From Pseudoclavibacter sp. RFBB5 (GTDB lineage: Bacteria > Actinomycetota > Actinomycetes > Actinomycetales > Microbacteriaceae), in assembly GCF_002931555.1 (NCBI RefSeq), contig NZ_PSTZ01000001.1, forward strand, positions 310,001 through 374,000: a stretch of 64,000 nucleotides of DNA, given 5' to 3'. Shown here in pieces: positions 8,511-18,573 of this stretch (position 1 is its first letter; each line of letters begins with the position of its first letter). The translations under genes and the position numbers were made by a program. The notes under the pieces are model-generated. The model worked only from the letters and a program-made list of their open reading frames with translations. It was not told the origin of the DNA and made no database searches.

Positions 8511-8554
8511 TGCACGAAGAGGGCGGATGCAGGTGCATCCGCCCTCTTCGTGCA
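8511..8554. terminator. Bidirectional terminator, 21-bp perfect stem
   Basis: 8511-8531 pairs with 8534-8554 without a mismatch, leaving a 2-nt loop on paper. It lies 24 nt after the pfkA stop and 12 nt after the convergent DUF3817 stop, so it can end both transcripts. The tip contains GGATGCA/TGCATCC. Confidence 0.85.
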
Positions 8555-8566
8555 CGCGCAGGGTGC

Positions 8567-9103
8567 TCAGTGGGCGCCGGTGGGTCCGACGAGGGCGCCG
8601 CTGAGGGAGCCGGTCAGGATGACGACGGCGAGCACGATGACGGCCGCGCTCATGGTGATCGGCCGGTCAACGAACCAGCGGACGATGCGCTGCAGCGAGA
8701 AGCCCTTGGATGGAGCGTCTCGCCAGCCGCCCTCGAGGGCGCCCCGGTGCTCAGCCCACCAGTCGTAGACGAGCGTCGCGAACGGCGGGATGGCCGCGAA
8801 CCAGCCGAGCCCGAACATCCACCACGGCCAGCGCTGGTTGACGCCGACGAACGCCGTCACGACCAGGTAGACCATGAACATGGCGCCGTGCAGCGAGCCG
8901 CCGACGGACACGAGCAGGTCGGTGGTCTGCGTGACGTACTTGAGGAACATGCCGGTGAGCAGCAGGGCCCACGTGATGGCCTCGCCGATCGAGACCGCCC
9001 GCAGCAGGACGCGCGGGGTGAGGCGCCGACCGTCGGTGGGGGTCGTCGATCCGGTCGCCGTGGCCTGCGCCGTGCGCCCGGCCGTCGTGCTCGCGTCTGA
9101 CAC
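8567..9103 (-). CDS. DUF3817 integral membrane protein
   Basis: 178 aa. A polar N-terminal tail of about 30 residues is followed by a DUF3817 core: RAVSIGEAITWALLL, a GSLHGAMFMVYLV segment and a tryptophan-rich stretch (RWPWWMFGLGW), with about four membrane helices. DUF3817 proteins are common in actinobacteria; their role is not known. The stop is only 12 nt from the pfkA terminator. The start lies 3 nt after the purQ stop, so it is probably the last gene of the purS-purQ transcript. Confidence 0.85.
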   Translation of the reverse strand: MSDASTTAGRTAQATATGSTTPTDGRRLTPRVLLRAVSIGEAITWALLLTGMFLKYVTQTTDLLVSVGGSLHGAMFMVYLVVTAFVGVNQRWPWWMFGLGWFAAIPPFATLVYDWWAEHRGALEGGWRDAPSKGFSLQRIVRWFVDRPITMSAAVIVLAVVILTGSLSGALVGPTGAH

Positions 9104-9106
9104 CGT

Positions 9107-9807
<701 letters not shown>

Positions 9808-9811
<4 letters not shown>

Positions 9812-10167
9812 GAAGCGGAGCCCTTCGACTGGACCTCGGCCGCGATGACCGATGCGAGGGACGCCTCGGTGTCGGCGGCGACCGCGTCGTCAGCGTCGTC
9901 GTCGGCCGACTCGGCGCCGTCTGGCAGGACGTCGATCGAGATGACGTCCTCGATGACCCCGTTGGCGAGCAGCTCGTCGGCGACCTGCGAGATCTCCTCC
10001 ATGAGCTCTGCCGTGACTTCGCGGTCGGTGGTGATCTCGAAGCGCTTGCCCACGCGCACGTCGTGCAGGTGGTCCTTGCCGAGGCGCGAGAGGGCGCCGG
10101 CGACGGCCTTGCCCTGCGGGTCGAGGAGTTCCTGCTTTGGCATGACGATGACGACGATCTTGGGCAT
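9808..10167 (-). CDS. purS: Phosphoribosylformylglycinamidine synthase subunit PurS
   Basis: 119 aa. The first 82 residues match PurS, the small bridging subunit that docks PurQ onto PurL ([23 protein letters not shown], and the V-GKRFEI segment). The last 35 residues, rich in Asp and Ala, are an extension beyond the usual 80-85 aa; their role is unclear. It heads the purS-purQ-DUF3817 unit and is divergent from the AI-2E-type permease. Confidence 0.93.
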
Positions 10168-10332
10168 CGGGAGCGGCTCCGATCGGTGGAGGAAAGAGAC
10201 GCCCCCAGCTTACCGTCAGGCGCGGATGCGCGAGGCTCGTCCAGAATGTCGGTGCACACGCATAGCCTTGACCCACATTCTCGGCCGTTGGCATCCCCGC
10301 CGGCCGCTATCGCTGACATCTCGGGAGCATCC

Positions 10333-11739
10333 ATGCGCGACAAGCTCAAGCGCCTCTTCGGCGGCGGCAAGCGGGCGGGGCGTCCCGCGCCAGTGCTGCC
10401 CGCGCCGTCCGCGTCCTCCGTCGCGGCGCAGCTGGCGGCGCAGTCGTCGCCTGTCGAGCACCTCGATGCTCCGGCGCGAGATGAGGTCATGGTCGGCGGC
10501 AACGCGGTCCAGGCATACGCGCCAGACGATGGCGAGGGCCGCGGTCGGCGCCCGACGAGCGTCGGCGTCATGTGGACCGACCAGCTGGGTCGCGTCGCGA
10601 CGCGGGCGCTGCAGGGGCTCGTCATCGTCGCTGCCGCCACCCTGCTCATCTTCGCTGGACTGCAGGTCACGATCGTCGTCATCCCGGTGCTGCTGGCGCT
10701 CATCGTGTCGGCCGCCGCGTGGCCGATCATCCGATTCCTCACGTCGAAGAAGTGGCCGCCGGCGCTCGCGACCATCACCGTGCTGCTGGCCATCATCGTC
10801 TTCCTCGGCGGTGCGCTCACGATGGTCGTGCTGCTCGTGCGCAACCAGTGGTCGGAGCTGTCGGAGCAGGCGGTCCAGGGGTTCAACCAGGCTATCGAGT
10901 GGGTGAACGCGACGTTCCCGATCACGATCGACCAGGACCAGATCAACGAGTGGCTGGGCCAGGCGCAGGACTTCATCTTCACGAGCCAGTTCGGCAACGC
11001 CGCCGCGAGTGGGCTCACCGCCGGCATCTCCGGCGTCACCACGTTCATCACGAGCGGCGTGCTCTTCGTCGTCATCCTGTTCTTCTTCATGAAAGACGGC
11101 CCCCTCATCTGGGGCTTCCTGACGAAGCCGCTCAAGGGTGCGAACAAACGCCGCGCGCGACTCATGGGGTCCCGCGCTGTGGAGGTCATGGGCGGGTACG
11201 TGCGAGGCACGGTCATCGTGGCCCTCGTGGATGCGGTGTTCATCGGCATCGGGCTCGCCATCGTCGGCGTCCCCCTCGCCTTCCCGCTGGCCGTGCTCGT
11301 GTTCATCCTCGCGTTCATCCCGATCGTGGGCGCGACGCTGGCCGGCATCCTCGCAGCGCTCGTGGCGCTCGTCACGAACGGGCTCGTCCCGGCCATCGTG
11401 GTCGTCGGCATCGTCGTGCTCGTCAATCAGCTCGAGGGCAACTTCCTCCAGCCGGTCGTGCTCGGCAAGTCGCTCAAGCTGCACGAGCTCGTCGTGCTCA
11501 TCGCGCTGACGGTCGGCACGATCCTCGGTGGCATCGTCGGGACCCTGCTCGCGGTGCCCGTCGCGGCCGTCAGCTGGGCCCTCATCCGCGCCTGGTACGA
11601 GCCCCTCGAGAAGCTGCAGGAAGACGAAGCCCTGCCTGATGACATGCGAACCAGGCTGCCCTGGCGCAAGAACCTCGACGAAGACGACGCCCCGGCCGGC
11701 GCCTCCTCAGGCGCCAAGGGCTCGAGCATCGACGTCTGA
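10333..11739 (+). CDS. AI-2E family (PerM-type) membrane permease
   Basis: 468 aa from ATG 10333, which has a GGGAG site 5 nt upstream; an in-frame ATG at 10246 would add 29 residues. A basic N-terminal tail precedes a first pair of helices near residue 95 (RALQGLVIVAAATLLIFAG), a soluble middle segment and a C-terminal group of helices with FPLAVLVFILAFIPIVGA and LEGNFLQPVVLGKSL, both hallmarks of the AI-2E transporter family. Functions reported for the family vary (autoinducer export, ion transport), so no substrate is assigned. The stop overlaps the next start by 1 nt. Confidence 0.85.
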   Translation: MRDKLKRLFGGGKRAGRPAPVLPAPSASSVAAQLAAQSSPVEHLDAPARDEVMVGGNAVQAYAPDDGEGRGRRPTSVGVMWTDQLGRVATRALQGLVIVAAATLLIFAGLQVTIVVIPVLLALIVSAAAWPIIRFLTSKKWPPALATITVLLAIIVFLGGALTMVVLLVRNQWSELSEQAVQGFNQAIEWVNATFPITIDQDQINEWLGQAQDFIFTSQFGNAAASGLTAGISGVTTFITSGVLFVVILFFFMKDGPLIWGFLTKPLKGANKRRARLMGSRAVEVMGGYVRGTVIVALVDAVFIGIGLAIVGVPLAFPLAVLVFILAFIPIVGATLAGILAALVALVTNGLVPAIVVVGIVVLVNQLEGNFLQPVVLGKSLKLHELVVLIALTVGTILGGIVGTLLAVPVAAVSWALIRAWYEPLEKLQEDEALPDDMRTRLPWRKNLDEDDAPAGASSGAKGSSIDV

Positions 11740-12593
11740 TGTTCGCAGGGCTGATCCGGGGGATCCGGGAGAAGGGCGTCCTCGCCGAGCTCAGTTCGGC
11801 AGGCATCGCCGTGGCCGTGCTCGTCGGCGTCTGGACTCTCTCCACGATCTCGGACGTCTCGCAGTTCCCGTATGACGCATCCACGTGGTCGTACGTGGGC
11901 ATGGGGGCTCCCGCGCTCCTCGGCATCTGGCTGAGCGTCGAGCTCCTCGGTCTGCCTGATGCCGAGGATCGGCCGCTGCTCGGGCGCTTCATGGTGCGCA
12001 CGATGGTGGTCGGGCCGTTGCTCTTCACGGCCGCCTGGCTGCTCGGCACCCTGCTCCTCCTGGTGCTGACGCTCACGGGCGGCATCGTGCCGGAGCTGAA
12101 CGAGACGGACGGGCCCGTCGCCGAGGTGCTGCTCAACGCCTTCCTGACGTGGCTGGTCGGCGTCGCAGCGGTGCTCCTCGGGGCCTTGCTCGGGCTGGTG
12201 TTCATCGTGCTTCCCGTCCTCTCCTGGCGTGACCCCGCGAGGGCGGCCGAGATCAACGCCGAGACCGTGCCGAAGGGTGACCTGGCCCGTGCGCGGCTCG
12301 AGCGGCTGACCTTCTCGGGCATGCTCGCCCTCATCTTTCTGGCGCCCGCCCTCTGGGTCTTCGGTGAGGACAACGCCAAGGCGAGGAGCGCCCCTGAGGC
12401 GTTCGTCAACGTGTGGCGTGCCGTCGTCGACTTCGAGCCGTCCTGGTGGGACCGGTATCTCTGGGACATCGTCTGGGTTCTCGGGATGCTCAGTGCGCTG
12501 CTGCTCGTCGCGCTGGTCGTCATCATCGTCCGACAGCGGTCGAAGCACGGCTCATCGTCCAAGGGCCGCGGTTCGAAGGCCGGCGGAGAGTAG
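11739..12593 (+). CDS. Uncharacterised multi-pass membrane protein
   Basis: 284 aa. Around six hydrophobic segments are visible (near residues 17-35, 50-68, 87-110, 128-160, 190-210 and 240-262), and the C-terminus is basic and Ser/Gly-rich. No named family was recognised. The TGATG overlap with the AI-2E-type gene means the two are almost certainly co-translated, so it may be a partner or accessory of that permease. Confidence 0.75.
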   Translation: MFAGLIRGIREKGVLAELSSAGIAVAVLVGVWTLSTISDVSQFPYDASTWSYVGMGAPALLGIWLSVELLGLPDAEDRPLLGRFMVRTMVVGPLLFTAAWLLGTLLLLVLTLTGGIVPELNETDGPVAEVLLNAFLTWLVGVAAVLLGALLGLVFIVLPVLSWRDPARAAEINAETVPKGDLARARLERLTFSGMLALIFLAPALWVFGEDNAKARSAPEAFVNVWRAVVDFEPSWWDRYLWDIVWVLGMLSALLLVALVVIIVRQRSKHGSSSKGRGSKAGGE

Positions 12594-12874
12594 CTCAGCA
12601 CACATCGGTCGCTGCCCGGGCCACCACGAATCGAGCGCACGCGCGGAGGCACTCTCGGTGGGCGGCCATCCTCGCTGCGCCGACATCTGGCGACGGTAAT
12701 ACCTGTTGTGATAATGTCAGGACATATGCGGCAGGCGGGTAGCGATCAACACGGGCTCGAGGAAGAGCATCCGCGTCGTCGATGGCTCGCGAGGCTCAGC
12801 GCCCCGGACCTCGGGGAGCGTGGCTGCCGCGGCACCGGCGAACCCGGCCAACAGCCACCGATGAGGAGAACAGC

Positions 12875-13987
12875 ATGACCCTGCTCGAAACAGCGCCTTC
12901 CAACGACAACGGCACCCCGGCGACGGAGCTCGCACCCCTCGCCTGGGCCGCGCAGAACACGCAGACCGCCCTCTGGAACGACTCGGCGGACCCGGAGGAG
13001 CTCACGAAGTCCATCGAGTTTGGGGCTGTCGGTGCGACCTGCAACCCGGTCATCGCGTTCGCGGCGATCAAGAAGCGTCCCGATGTCTGGGGTCCGCGCA
13101 TCAAGGAGATCGCCGCGCAGAACCCCACCTGGGGCGAATCGGAGATCGGCTGGCAGGCCGTGCGTGACCTCTCGATCAACGCGGCCCGACTCCTCGAATC
13201 CGAGTTCGAGCGCAGCGGGGGCCGCAACGGCCGCCTCTCCATCCAGACCGACCCGCGCCTGCACCGCGACGCCGCGGCCCTCGCCGACCAGGCCGAGGAG
13301 TTCTCGAAGCTCGCGAAGAACATCATCGTCAAGATCCCCGCGACGAAGACAGGCATCGAGGCGATGGAAGAGGCCGCATACCGTGGCGTCAGCATCAACG
13401 CGACCCTGAGCTTCACGGTGCCGCAGGCTGTTGCCGTCGGTGCCGCGCTCGAGCGCGCCCTCGAGCGTCGCGCGGCCGATGGTCTCCCCGAGCAGGAGTT
13501 CGGCCACGTGGTCACGATCATGGGCGGGCGTCTCGACGACTGGCTCAAGAAGTGGACGACCGCGAACCGCATCCTCGTCACGCCCGGCATCCTCGAGTGG
13601 GCAGGCGTTGCGGCGCTCAAGCGCGCGCACGCCGTGTTCCAGGAGCGCGGCTACCGCAGCCGCGTGCTGTCGGCGGCCTTCCGCAACCAGCTCCAGTGGT
13701 CCGAGCTCGTCGGTGGCGACATCGTCGTCTCGCCGCCGTTCGACTGGCAGGCCCGCATCAACGAGAACAACCTCCCCGTCTCCGAGCGCATCCACGTGCC
13801 CGTCGATGCCGCGATCCTCGAGGAGCTGGGCACGCTCAGCGAGTTCCGCCGCGCTTACGAGGTCGACGGCATGGCTCCGGAGGAGTTCGAGGACTTCGGG
13901 GCGGCACGCAACACGCTCCGCCAGTTCCTCGATGCGGACGCACAGCTCGACGCCCTCGTGCGCGAGATCCTGGTGCCCGCCGCCTAA
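12875..13987 (+). CDS. Transaldolase-family enzyme
   Basis: 370 aa from ATG 12875, which follows GAGGAG. The TIM-barrel transaldolase features are TCNPVI at the first strand, the Schiff-base lysine in NIIVKIPATKTG, and SINATLSFTVPQ. The family moves a dihydroxyacetone unit between sugar phosphates in the pentose phosphate pathway. The protein is longer than compact TalB types and lacks a neighbouring transketolase, so it may be a paralogue with another substrate rather than the housekeeping enzyme. It is a single gene in front of a strong terminator. The 281-nt gap upstream holds TGTGATAAT (12707-12715), a fair extended -10. Confidence 0.82.
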   Translation: MTLLETAPSNDNGTPATELAPLAWAAQNTQTALWNDSADPEELTKSIEFGAVGATCNPVIAFAAIKKRPDVWGPRIKEIAAQNPTWGESEIGWQAVRDLSINAARLLESEFERSGGRNGRLSIQTDPRLHRDAAALADQAEEFSKLAKNIIVKIPATKTGIEAMEEAAYRGVSINATLSFTVPQAVAVGAALERALERRAADGLPEQEFGHVVTIMGGRLDDWLKKWTTANRILVTPGILEWAGVAALKRAHAVFQERGYRSRVLSAAFRNQLQWSELVGGDIVVSPPFDWQARINENNLPVSERIHVPVDAAILEELGTLSEFRRAYEVDGMAPEEFEDFGAARNTLRQFLDADAQLDALVREILVPAA

Positions 13988-14123
13988 GGCGCCCACGGCG
14001 GAGGCGCCCACGGCGGCTATCCGCCAACATCCGCTTCCTGAACTGAGCTCGGCCGCGCCGCGTCGCGACACCCGGAGCGTGCCGAGCTCATCCCGCCTGC
14101 TGCTCAATCAGCGTGGCGGCGCA

Positions 14124-14171
14124 GGGGAGGGTCCGTAGTTTTCTCGCGAGGAAAGCCGACGGGCCCTCCCC
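14124..14171 (+). terminator. Terminator after the transaldolase gene
   Basis: GGGGAGGGTCCGT (14124-14136) pairs with 14159-14171 with one G-T pair, followed by TTTT. The loop contains a second small stem (TTTTCTCGCGAGGAAA). It lies 137 nt after the transaldolase stop and just before the end of the convergent TetR gene. Confidence 0.75.
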
Positions 14172-14193
14172 TTTTCGCGTGCCCGCGCCCGCG

Positions 14194-14859
14194 TCAGTGC
14201 GCGGGGGTCCCGCGGTGTGCGGCGGGCAGTACGACGTTGTCGATGATGCCGACGAGGAACTCCCGGTCCGGTGGCTGGCGCAGGATGAGGGTGCGGAATG
14301 CGGCCATCGCCGGTGCAATCATGCTGAGGGTGTCCAGGTCGACATCGGCGGCGATCTCGCCGCGCTCGATGGCGCGCTCGAAGAGCACGCGGTTGGCGGC
14401 GGCGCGGGGAGCGACGATCGCCGCGTGCGCTGCGGCGGCCATCTCCGGGTCGCGCGCGATCATCGAGACGACACCGGTCATGACGTTGAGCTTGCGCTCG
14501 GCGTCGCGGATGTTCGGGGGGCGCACCATGGCGATGAGGTCGCCGCGCAGGGTGCCCGTGTCGGGGAGTGCCTCGAGGTCGAGGTCCTTCGACTTCATGC
14601 AGGCGACGGCGTCGAGCACGAGGTCCGACTTCGAGGCCCAGCGCCGGTACAGCGTGGCCTTGCCGGCCTTCGCTCGGGTTGCGACCATGTCGATCGTCAT
14701 GCCGTCGTATCCGGTCTCGGCGAGCACATCCAGTGCCGCCTCGAGGATGTCGGTGTCGCGCGTGTGGTCGCGCTTGCGCCCGAGCCGCGGCTTCCCGGCT
14801 GTCTCGTCTGGTGTCGCCGGTGCTGCGGGGGAGCTGTCGGCGAGGTGTGTCTTCGTCAT
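14194..14859 (-). CDS. TetR-family repressor of the adjacent MFS exporter
   Basis: 221 aa from ATG 14859; a start at 14883 is also open. After a polar tail of about 30 residues comes a TetR HTH (DMVATRAKAGKATLYRRWASK), with a helical ligand domain ending in a PPDREFLVGIIDNVVLPA segment common in repressors of this subgroup. It is divergent from the exporter at 14940, with an inverted-repeat operator in between. Inference: it represses the pump and itself. Confidence 0.87.
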   Translation of the reverse strand: MTKTHLADSSPAAPATPDETAGKPRLGRKRDHTRDTDILEAALDVLAETGYDGMTIDMVATRAKAGKATLYRRWASKSDLVLDAVACMKSKDLDLEALPDTGTLRGDLIAMVRPPNIRDAERKLNVMTGVVSMIARDPEMAAAAHAAIVAPRAAANRVLFERAIERGEIAADVDLDTLSMIAPAMAAFRTLILRQPPDREFLVGIIDNVVLPAAHRGTPAH

Positions 14860-14914
14860 CGAAACCGCCTCTGGTCGCTGCACAGACTAGCCGTGCACAT
14901 TACGGAACTCAGTG

Positions 14915-14940
14915 TATCCGAAACGGCCGAGTCTCGGATA
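14915..14940. promoter_or_regulatory. TetR operator, TATCCGA-N12-TCGGATA
   Basis: A perfect 7-bp inverted repeat with a 12-nt spacer; the right half-site ends on the A of the exporter ATG. Binding there would block transcription start or early elongation of the exporter. Confidence 0.75.
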
Positions 14941-16436
14941 TGGTGATGCGCATGCCTGAAACCTCTGCACCCGCGACGGATCGTCGCCGCTGGTTGACGC
15001 TGGTCGTCGTCGGTCTCGCCCAGCTGATGGTCGTGCTCGACGCGACCGTCGTCAACATCGCCCTGCCGTCCGCGCAAGCGGACCTCGGGTTCTCCGATGG
15101 CCAGCGCCAGTGGATCATCACGGCCTACTCGCTCGCCTTCGGCAGCCTCCTGCTCCTCGGAGGCCGCCTCTCCGACCTCATGGGTCGCAAGCGCACGTTT
15201 GTCATCGGGCTCATCGGCTTCGCGGTCGCCTCCGCCCTCGGCGGCGCCGCCCCGTCCTTCGAGCTGCTCGTCGCAGCCCGCGCCCTGCAGGGTGTCTTCG
15301 GTGCGCTGCTCGCGCCGACGGCCCTTGCCGTCCTCACGACGACCTTCACGATCCCCAAGGAGCGCGCCAGGGCCTTCGGCGTCTTCGGCGCGATCGCTGG
15401 CGCGGGCGGAGCAGTCGGTCTGCTCCTCGGCGGCGTGCTCACGGAGGCGTTCGACTGGCGCTGGAACCTCTACATCAACGTCGCGATCGCTGCCGTCGCG
15501 CTGGTCGGCGCCTTCGTCTTCGTGCCGTCGATCGCCCGCACCGGTCCACGCCCGAAGCTCGACATCCCGGGAACGCTGCTGGTCTCCGCCGGCCTCTTCG
15601 CGCTTGTCTATGGCTTCTCGCACGCCGAGACCGACGGGTGGGATTCGCCGCTCACGTGGGGCATGCTCGCCGGCGCGGTCGTGTTCCTCGCCGGGTTCGT
15701 TGTCTGGCAGACTCGCGCCGGGCACCCGCTGCTTCCCCTGCACATCGTCCGCGACCGCAACCGCGGCGCCGCCTACCTGTCGGTCATGATCGCGGGCGCC
15801 GGCATGTTCGGCGTCTTCCTCTTCGTCACGTACTACCTGCAGCTCACGCTCGGCTACTCGCCCATTCAGACGGGGCTCGCGTTCCTGCCTATGATCGCGA
15901 TGCTCGTGCTCGCCGCACAGCTGGGCACGAACATCTTCGTTCCACGGTTCGGCCCGAAGGTGCTCGTCCCGATCGGCATGACGATCGCCGCGAGCGGCAT
16001 GGTCTGGCTCACGTTCCTGGATGCGACGAGCTCGTACGCGGCGCACGTCATGCCGCCGCTCATGATGATCGGCTTCGCGATGGGGACGATCATGCCCGCG
16101 TCGATGCAGACGGCCACGCTCGGCGTCGACCGCGAGTTCGCCGGGGTCGCGTCGGCGATGGTCAACACGAGCCAGCAGGTTGGCGGTTCGGTGGGTACGG
16201 CACTGCTCAACACGCTCGCCGCGACGGCCGCCACCGACTACCTGCTCGAGCATGGCCGGGATGCGGTCGGCGACGCCATGATCGCCAGCTACGCCGCCGC
16301 CTACTGGTGGGGCGCGGGCTTCTTCGCGCTCGGTGCTGTCGTCTCCGCGTTGCTGTTCCGCCGCCGGAACCAGGGACTCTCGCTCAGTCGGGAGATCGAG
16401 GCGGAAGAGGCCGCAGAGCCGACCCTCGCCCACTAG
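14940..16436 (+). CDS. MFS drug exporter, DHA2 (14-TM) type
   Basis: 498 aa, EmrB/QacA subfamily. Visible are LDATVVNIALPSAQADLGF in TM1, GGRLSDLMGRKR (motif A), a motif C-like AGAGGAVGLLLGG, and the family's late-helix AMVNTSQQVGGSVGTALL. Three in-frame ATGs (14940, 14946, 14952) lie close together; the first overlaps the operator, so 14952 may be used. No Shine-Dalgarno sequence is seen, suggesting a leaderless transcript. It likely exports a drug or dye sensed by the divergent TetR repressor. Confidence 0.88.
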   Translation: MVMRMPETSAPATDRRRWLTLVVVGLAQLMVVLDATVVNIALPSAQADLGFSDGQRQWIITAYSLAFGSLLLLGGRLSDLMGRKRTFVIGLIGFAVASALGGAAPSFELLVAARALQGVFGALLAPTALAVLTTTFTIPKERARAFGVFGAIAGAGGAVGLLLGGVLTEAFDWRWNLYINVAIAAVALVGAFVFVPSIARTGPRPKLDIPGTLLVSAGLFALVYGFSHAETDGWDSPLTWGMLAGAVVFLAGFVVWQTRAGHPLLPLHIVRDRNRGAAYLSVMIAGAGMFGVFLFVTYYLQLTLGYSPIQTGLAFLPMIAMLVLAAQLGTNIFVPRFGPKVLVPIGMTIAASGMVWLTFLDATSSYAAHVMPPLMMIGFAMGTIMPASMQTATLGVDREFAGVASAMVNTSQQVGGSVGTALLNTLAATAATDYLLEHGRDAVGDAMIASYAAAYWWGAGFFALGAVVSALLFRRRNQGLSLSREIEAEEAAEPTLAH

Positions 16437-16514
16437 ACGTGCGGCCGCCGGTCTGGGCTTCCGTGTCCATGCCGCGCGTCCGGGCGCTTGCTCAAGCGTC
16501 GCGGGTCACCGCTC

Positions 16515-16808
16515 CTACAGGTCGACGAGACGCACCTTGCCGACCACCGGCGCATCCAGCTCGAGCCCCTCGGCCTCGCGCACGGCCTTCTTGATGGGCA
16601 GGATGTAGGCGTCGTCGCTCGGGAAGATCGATGTGCGCCACGTGGAACCGCCGACGGTCGCCTCGACCCGCACCGAGCCGAAGCCGTGCGTGAAGCGCTC
16701 CGTGGCGGCCGCGATCTTGTCGGACGCGTCCTCGCTGAGGCTCACGAACGTCCACAGCTCACGCCGCTTGTCCCAGCGCCACAGGGGATTCGAGAACGAG
16801 AACTCCAT
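16515..16808 (-). CDS. DUF1905 domain protein
   Basis: 97 aa from ATG 16808 (MEFSFSNPLWRWDK). It matches DUF1905: a PLWRW motif near the start, LWTFVSL, the GFGSVRVEATVGGSTWRTS core, and ILPIKKAVREAEGL at the end. This small beta-barrel domain often occurs fused to YdeI-type domains, which is of interest because a YdeI-like gene is at 259-831. The function is not known. It is a single minus-strand gene. Confidence 0.85.
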   Translation of the reverse strand: MEFSFSNPLWRWDKRRELWTFVSLSEDASDKIAAATERFTHGFGSVRVEATVGGSTWRTSIFPSDDAYILPIKKAVREAEGLELDAPVVGKVRLVDL

Positions 16809-16860
16809 GCGACCATGATCGCGCACGAGAGCGGTCGCGGCGAGCTCCGCGATGCGGGGG

Positions 16861-18393
16861 CTAGTGCCCGCCGCCCGGCAGCACGTCGCGCATCCGCTGC
16901 AGGCGGGTCTCGCTCTCGGCGTTCAAGCCGACGACCTCCACGGTGGCGCCGTGTCTCTCATACTTCTCGATGACGGCATCAAGAGCTGCGACGGTCGACG
17001 CATCCCAGACGTGCGCCGCACTCAGGTCGATGACCACCCGTGCCGGGTCGGACGCGTAGTCGAACTGCGCGTACAGATCGTTCGACGACGCGAAGAACAG
17101 CTGGCCCGTCACCGCGTACGAGGCGAGCGCACCGTCGTCCGACAGGGTCCGCCGCACCTCGACGACGTGTGCGACACGACGCGCGAAGAGCAGCACGGCG
17201 CACAGCACGCCCGCCCCGACGCCGATCGCGAGGTTGTGCGTCGCGACCGTCGCGACAACCGTCACGAGCATGACCGCGGTCTCGCTGAGCGGCATCCCGC
17301 GCAGCGTCGACGGGCGAATCGAGTGCCAGTCGAACGTCGCCCAGCACACGAAGATCATGACGGCGACAAGCGCGGCCATGGGGATGAGCGCCACAACGTC
17401 GCCCAGCAGCACGACCAGGAGCAGCAGGAAGACCCCGGCGAGGAACGTCGAGATGCGCGTGCGCGCGCCGGACGCCTTCACATTGATCATCGTCTGCCCG
17501 ATCATCGCGCAGCCGCCCATGCCGCCGAAGAACGCGGTGATGACGTTCGCGGCACCCTGCCCCCACGCCTCGCGGGTCTTGCTGGAACGCGTATCCGTGA
17601 TGTCGTCGACGAGCTTCGCCGTCATGAGCGATTCGAGCAGCCCGACGAATGCCATGGCCAACGCAAACGGGAAGACGATCTGCAGCGTCTCCAATGTGAG
17701 CGGCACATCCGGCACGAAGAACCCCGGCAGGGTGCTCGGCAGCTCGCCTTTGTCGCCCACCGTGGGAACGCTGAGCGACGCGAGCACCGTGATGAGCGTG
17801 AGCACCACGATCGCGACCAGCGGAGCAGGCACGACGGTCGTCAGTCTGGGAAGCCCGAACACGATGATGAGGGCCAGCAGGGTGAGCGGATACACGAGCC
17901 ACGGCACCCCGAGCAGCTCGGGCACCTGCGCCAGGAACACGAGAATCGCGAGCGCGTTCACGAACCCGACCATCACCTGGCGCGGGATGAACCGCATGAG
18001 CTTCGCAATCCCGATCACGGCGAGCAGCACCTGCAGCACACCGGCGAGGAGCACCGCGGCGATGAGGTAGTCGAGCCCGTGCGAGGCCATGAGCGGCGCG
18101 ATCACGAGCGCGACGGCGCCCGTCGCCGCCGAGATCATGGCAGGCCGGCCGCCCAGGACGGCGATCGAGACGGCCATCGTGAACGAGGCGAAGAGACCCA
18201 CCCGGGGGTCCACACCCGCGATGACCGAGAACGCGATCGCCTCGGGAATCAGCGCGAGCGCCACGACCAGGCCGCCGAGCACCTCCACCTTGAGCAGGCG
18301 AGGTGATCGCAGCGTTCGGAGCACCGACTGTCGCTGCTCGGGAGTGATGGCCGTGACGGCGGACACCGGCGCGGATGGGGCAGAGGGAGGCAC
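16861..18393 (-). CDS. SulP-family anion transporter with STAS domain
   Basis: 510 aa. About 11-12 membrane segments (from residue 35) form the SulP/SLC26 domain, with ALALIPEAIAFSVIAGV in TM1, followed by the C-terminal STAS domain (residues about 405-500: GQLFFASSNDLY, VIDLSAAHVWDASTVAALD). Members carry sulfate, bicarbonate or other anions. The ATG at 18393 gives a complete protein with a short polar N-terminus. No sulfate-assimilation or carbonic anhydrase gene is next to it, so the substrate stays open. Confidence 0.9.
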   Translation of the reverse strand: MPPSAPSAPVSAVTAITPEQRQSVLRTLRSPRLLKVEVLGGLVVALALIPEAIAFSVIAGVDPRVGLFASFTMAVSIAVLGGRPAMISAATGAVALVIAPLMASHGLDYLIAAVLLAGVLQVLLAVIGIAKLMRFIPRQVMVGFVNALAILVFLAQVPELLGVPWLVYPLTLLALIIVFGLPRLTTVVPAPLVAIVVLTLITVLASLSVPTVGDKGELPSTLPGFFVPDVPLTLETLQIVFPFALAMAFVGLLESLMTAKLVDDITDTRSSKTREAWGQGAANVITAFFGGMGGCAMIGQTMINVKASGARTRISTFLAGVFLLLLVVLLGDVVALIPMAALVAVMIFVCWATFDWHSIRPSTLRGMPLSETAVMLVTVVATVATHNLAIGVGAGVLCAVLLFARRVAHVVEVRRTLSDDGALASYAVTGQLFFASSNDLYAQFDYASDPARVVIDLSAAHVWDASTVAALDAVIEKYERHGATVEVVGLNAESETRLQRMRDVLPGGGH

Positions 18394-18573
18394 AGCGGAT
18401 CCAGTCTCGAGGGTGAGGAAGCAGGAGGACCCGCGAGTCCATGAGCGGCAGCGGAATTCCAGGGCGGTGTCGAGGTCGTTCAGACCGCGGAATGACGACC
18501 ATAGGTCCGCTACGTGCGCCGAGCAAGGGGCGCGCTCGTCCGCACGGCACTGGCCTCGGCGTCCGAGACGTGG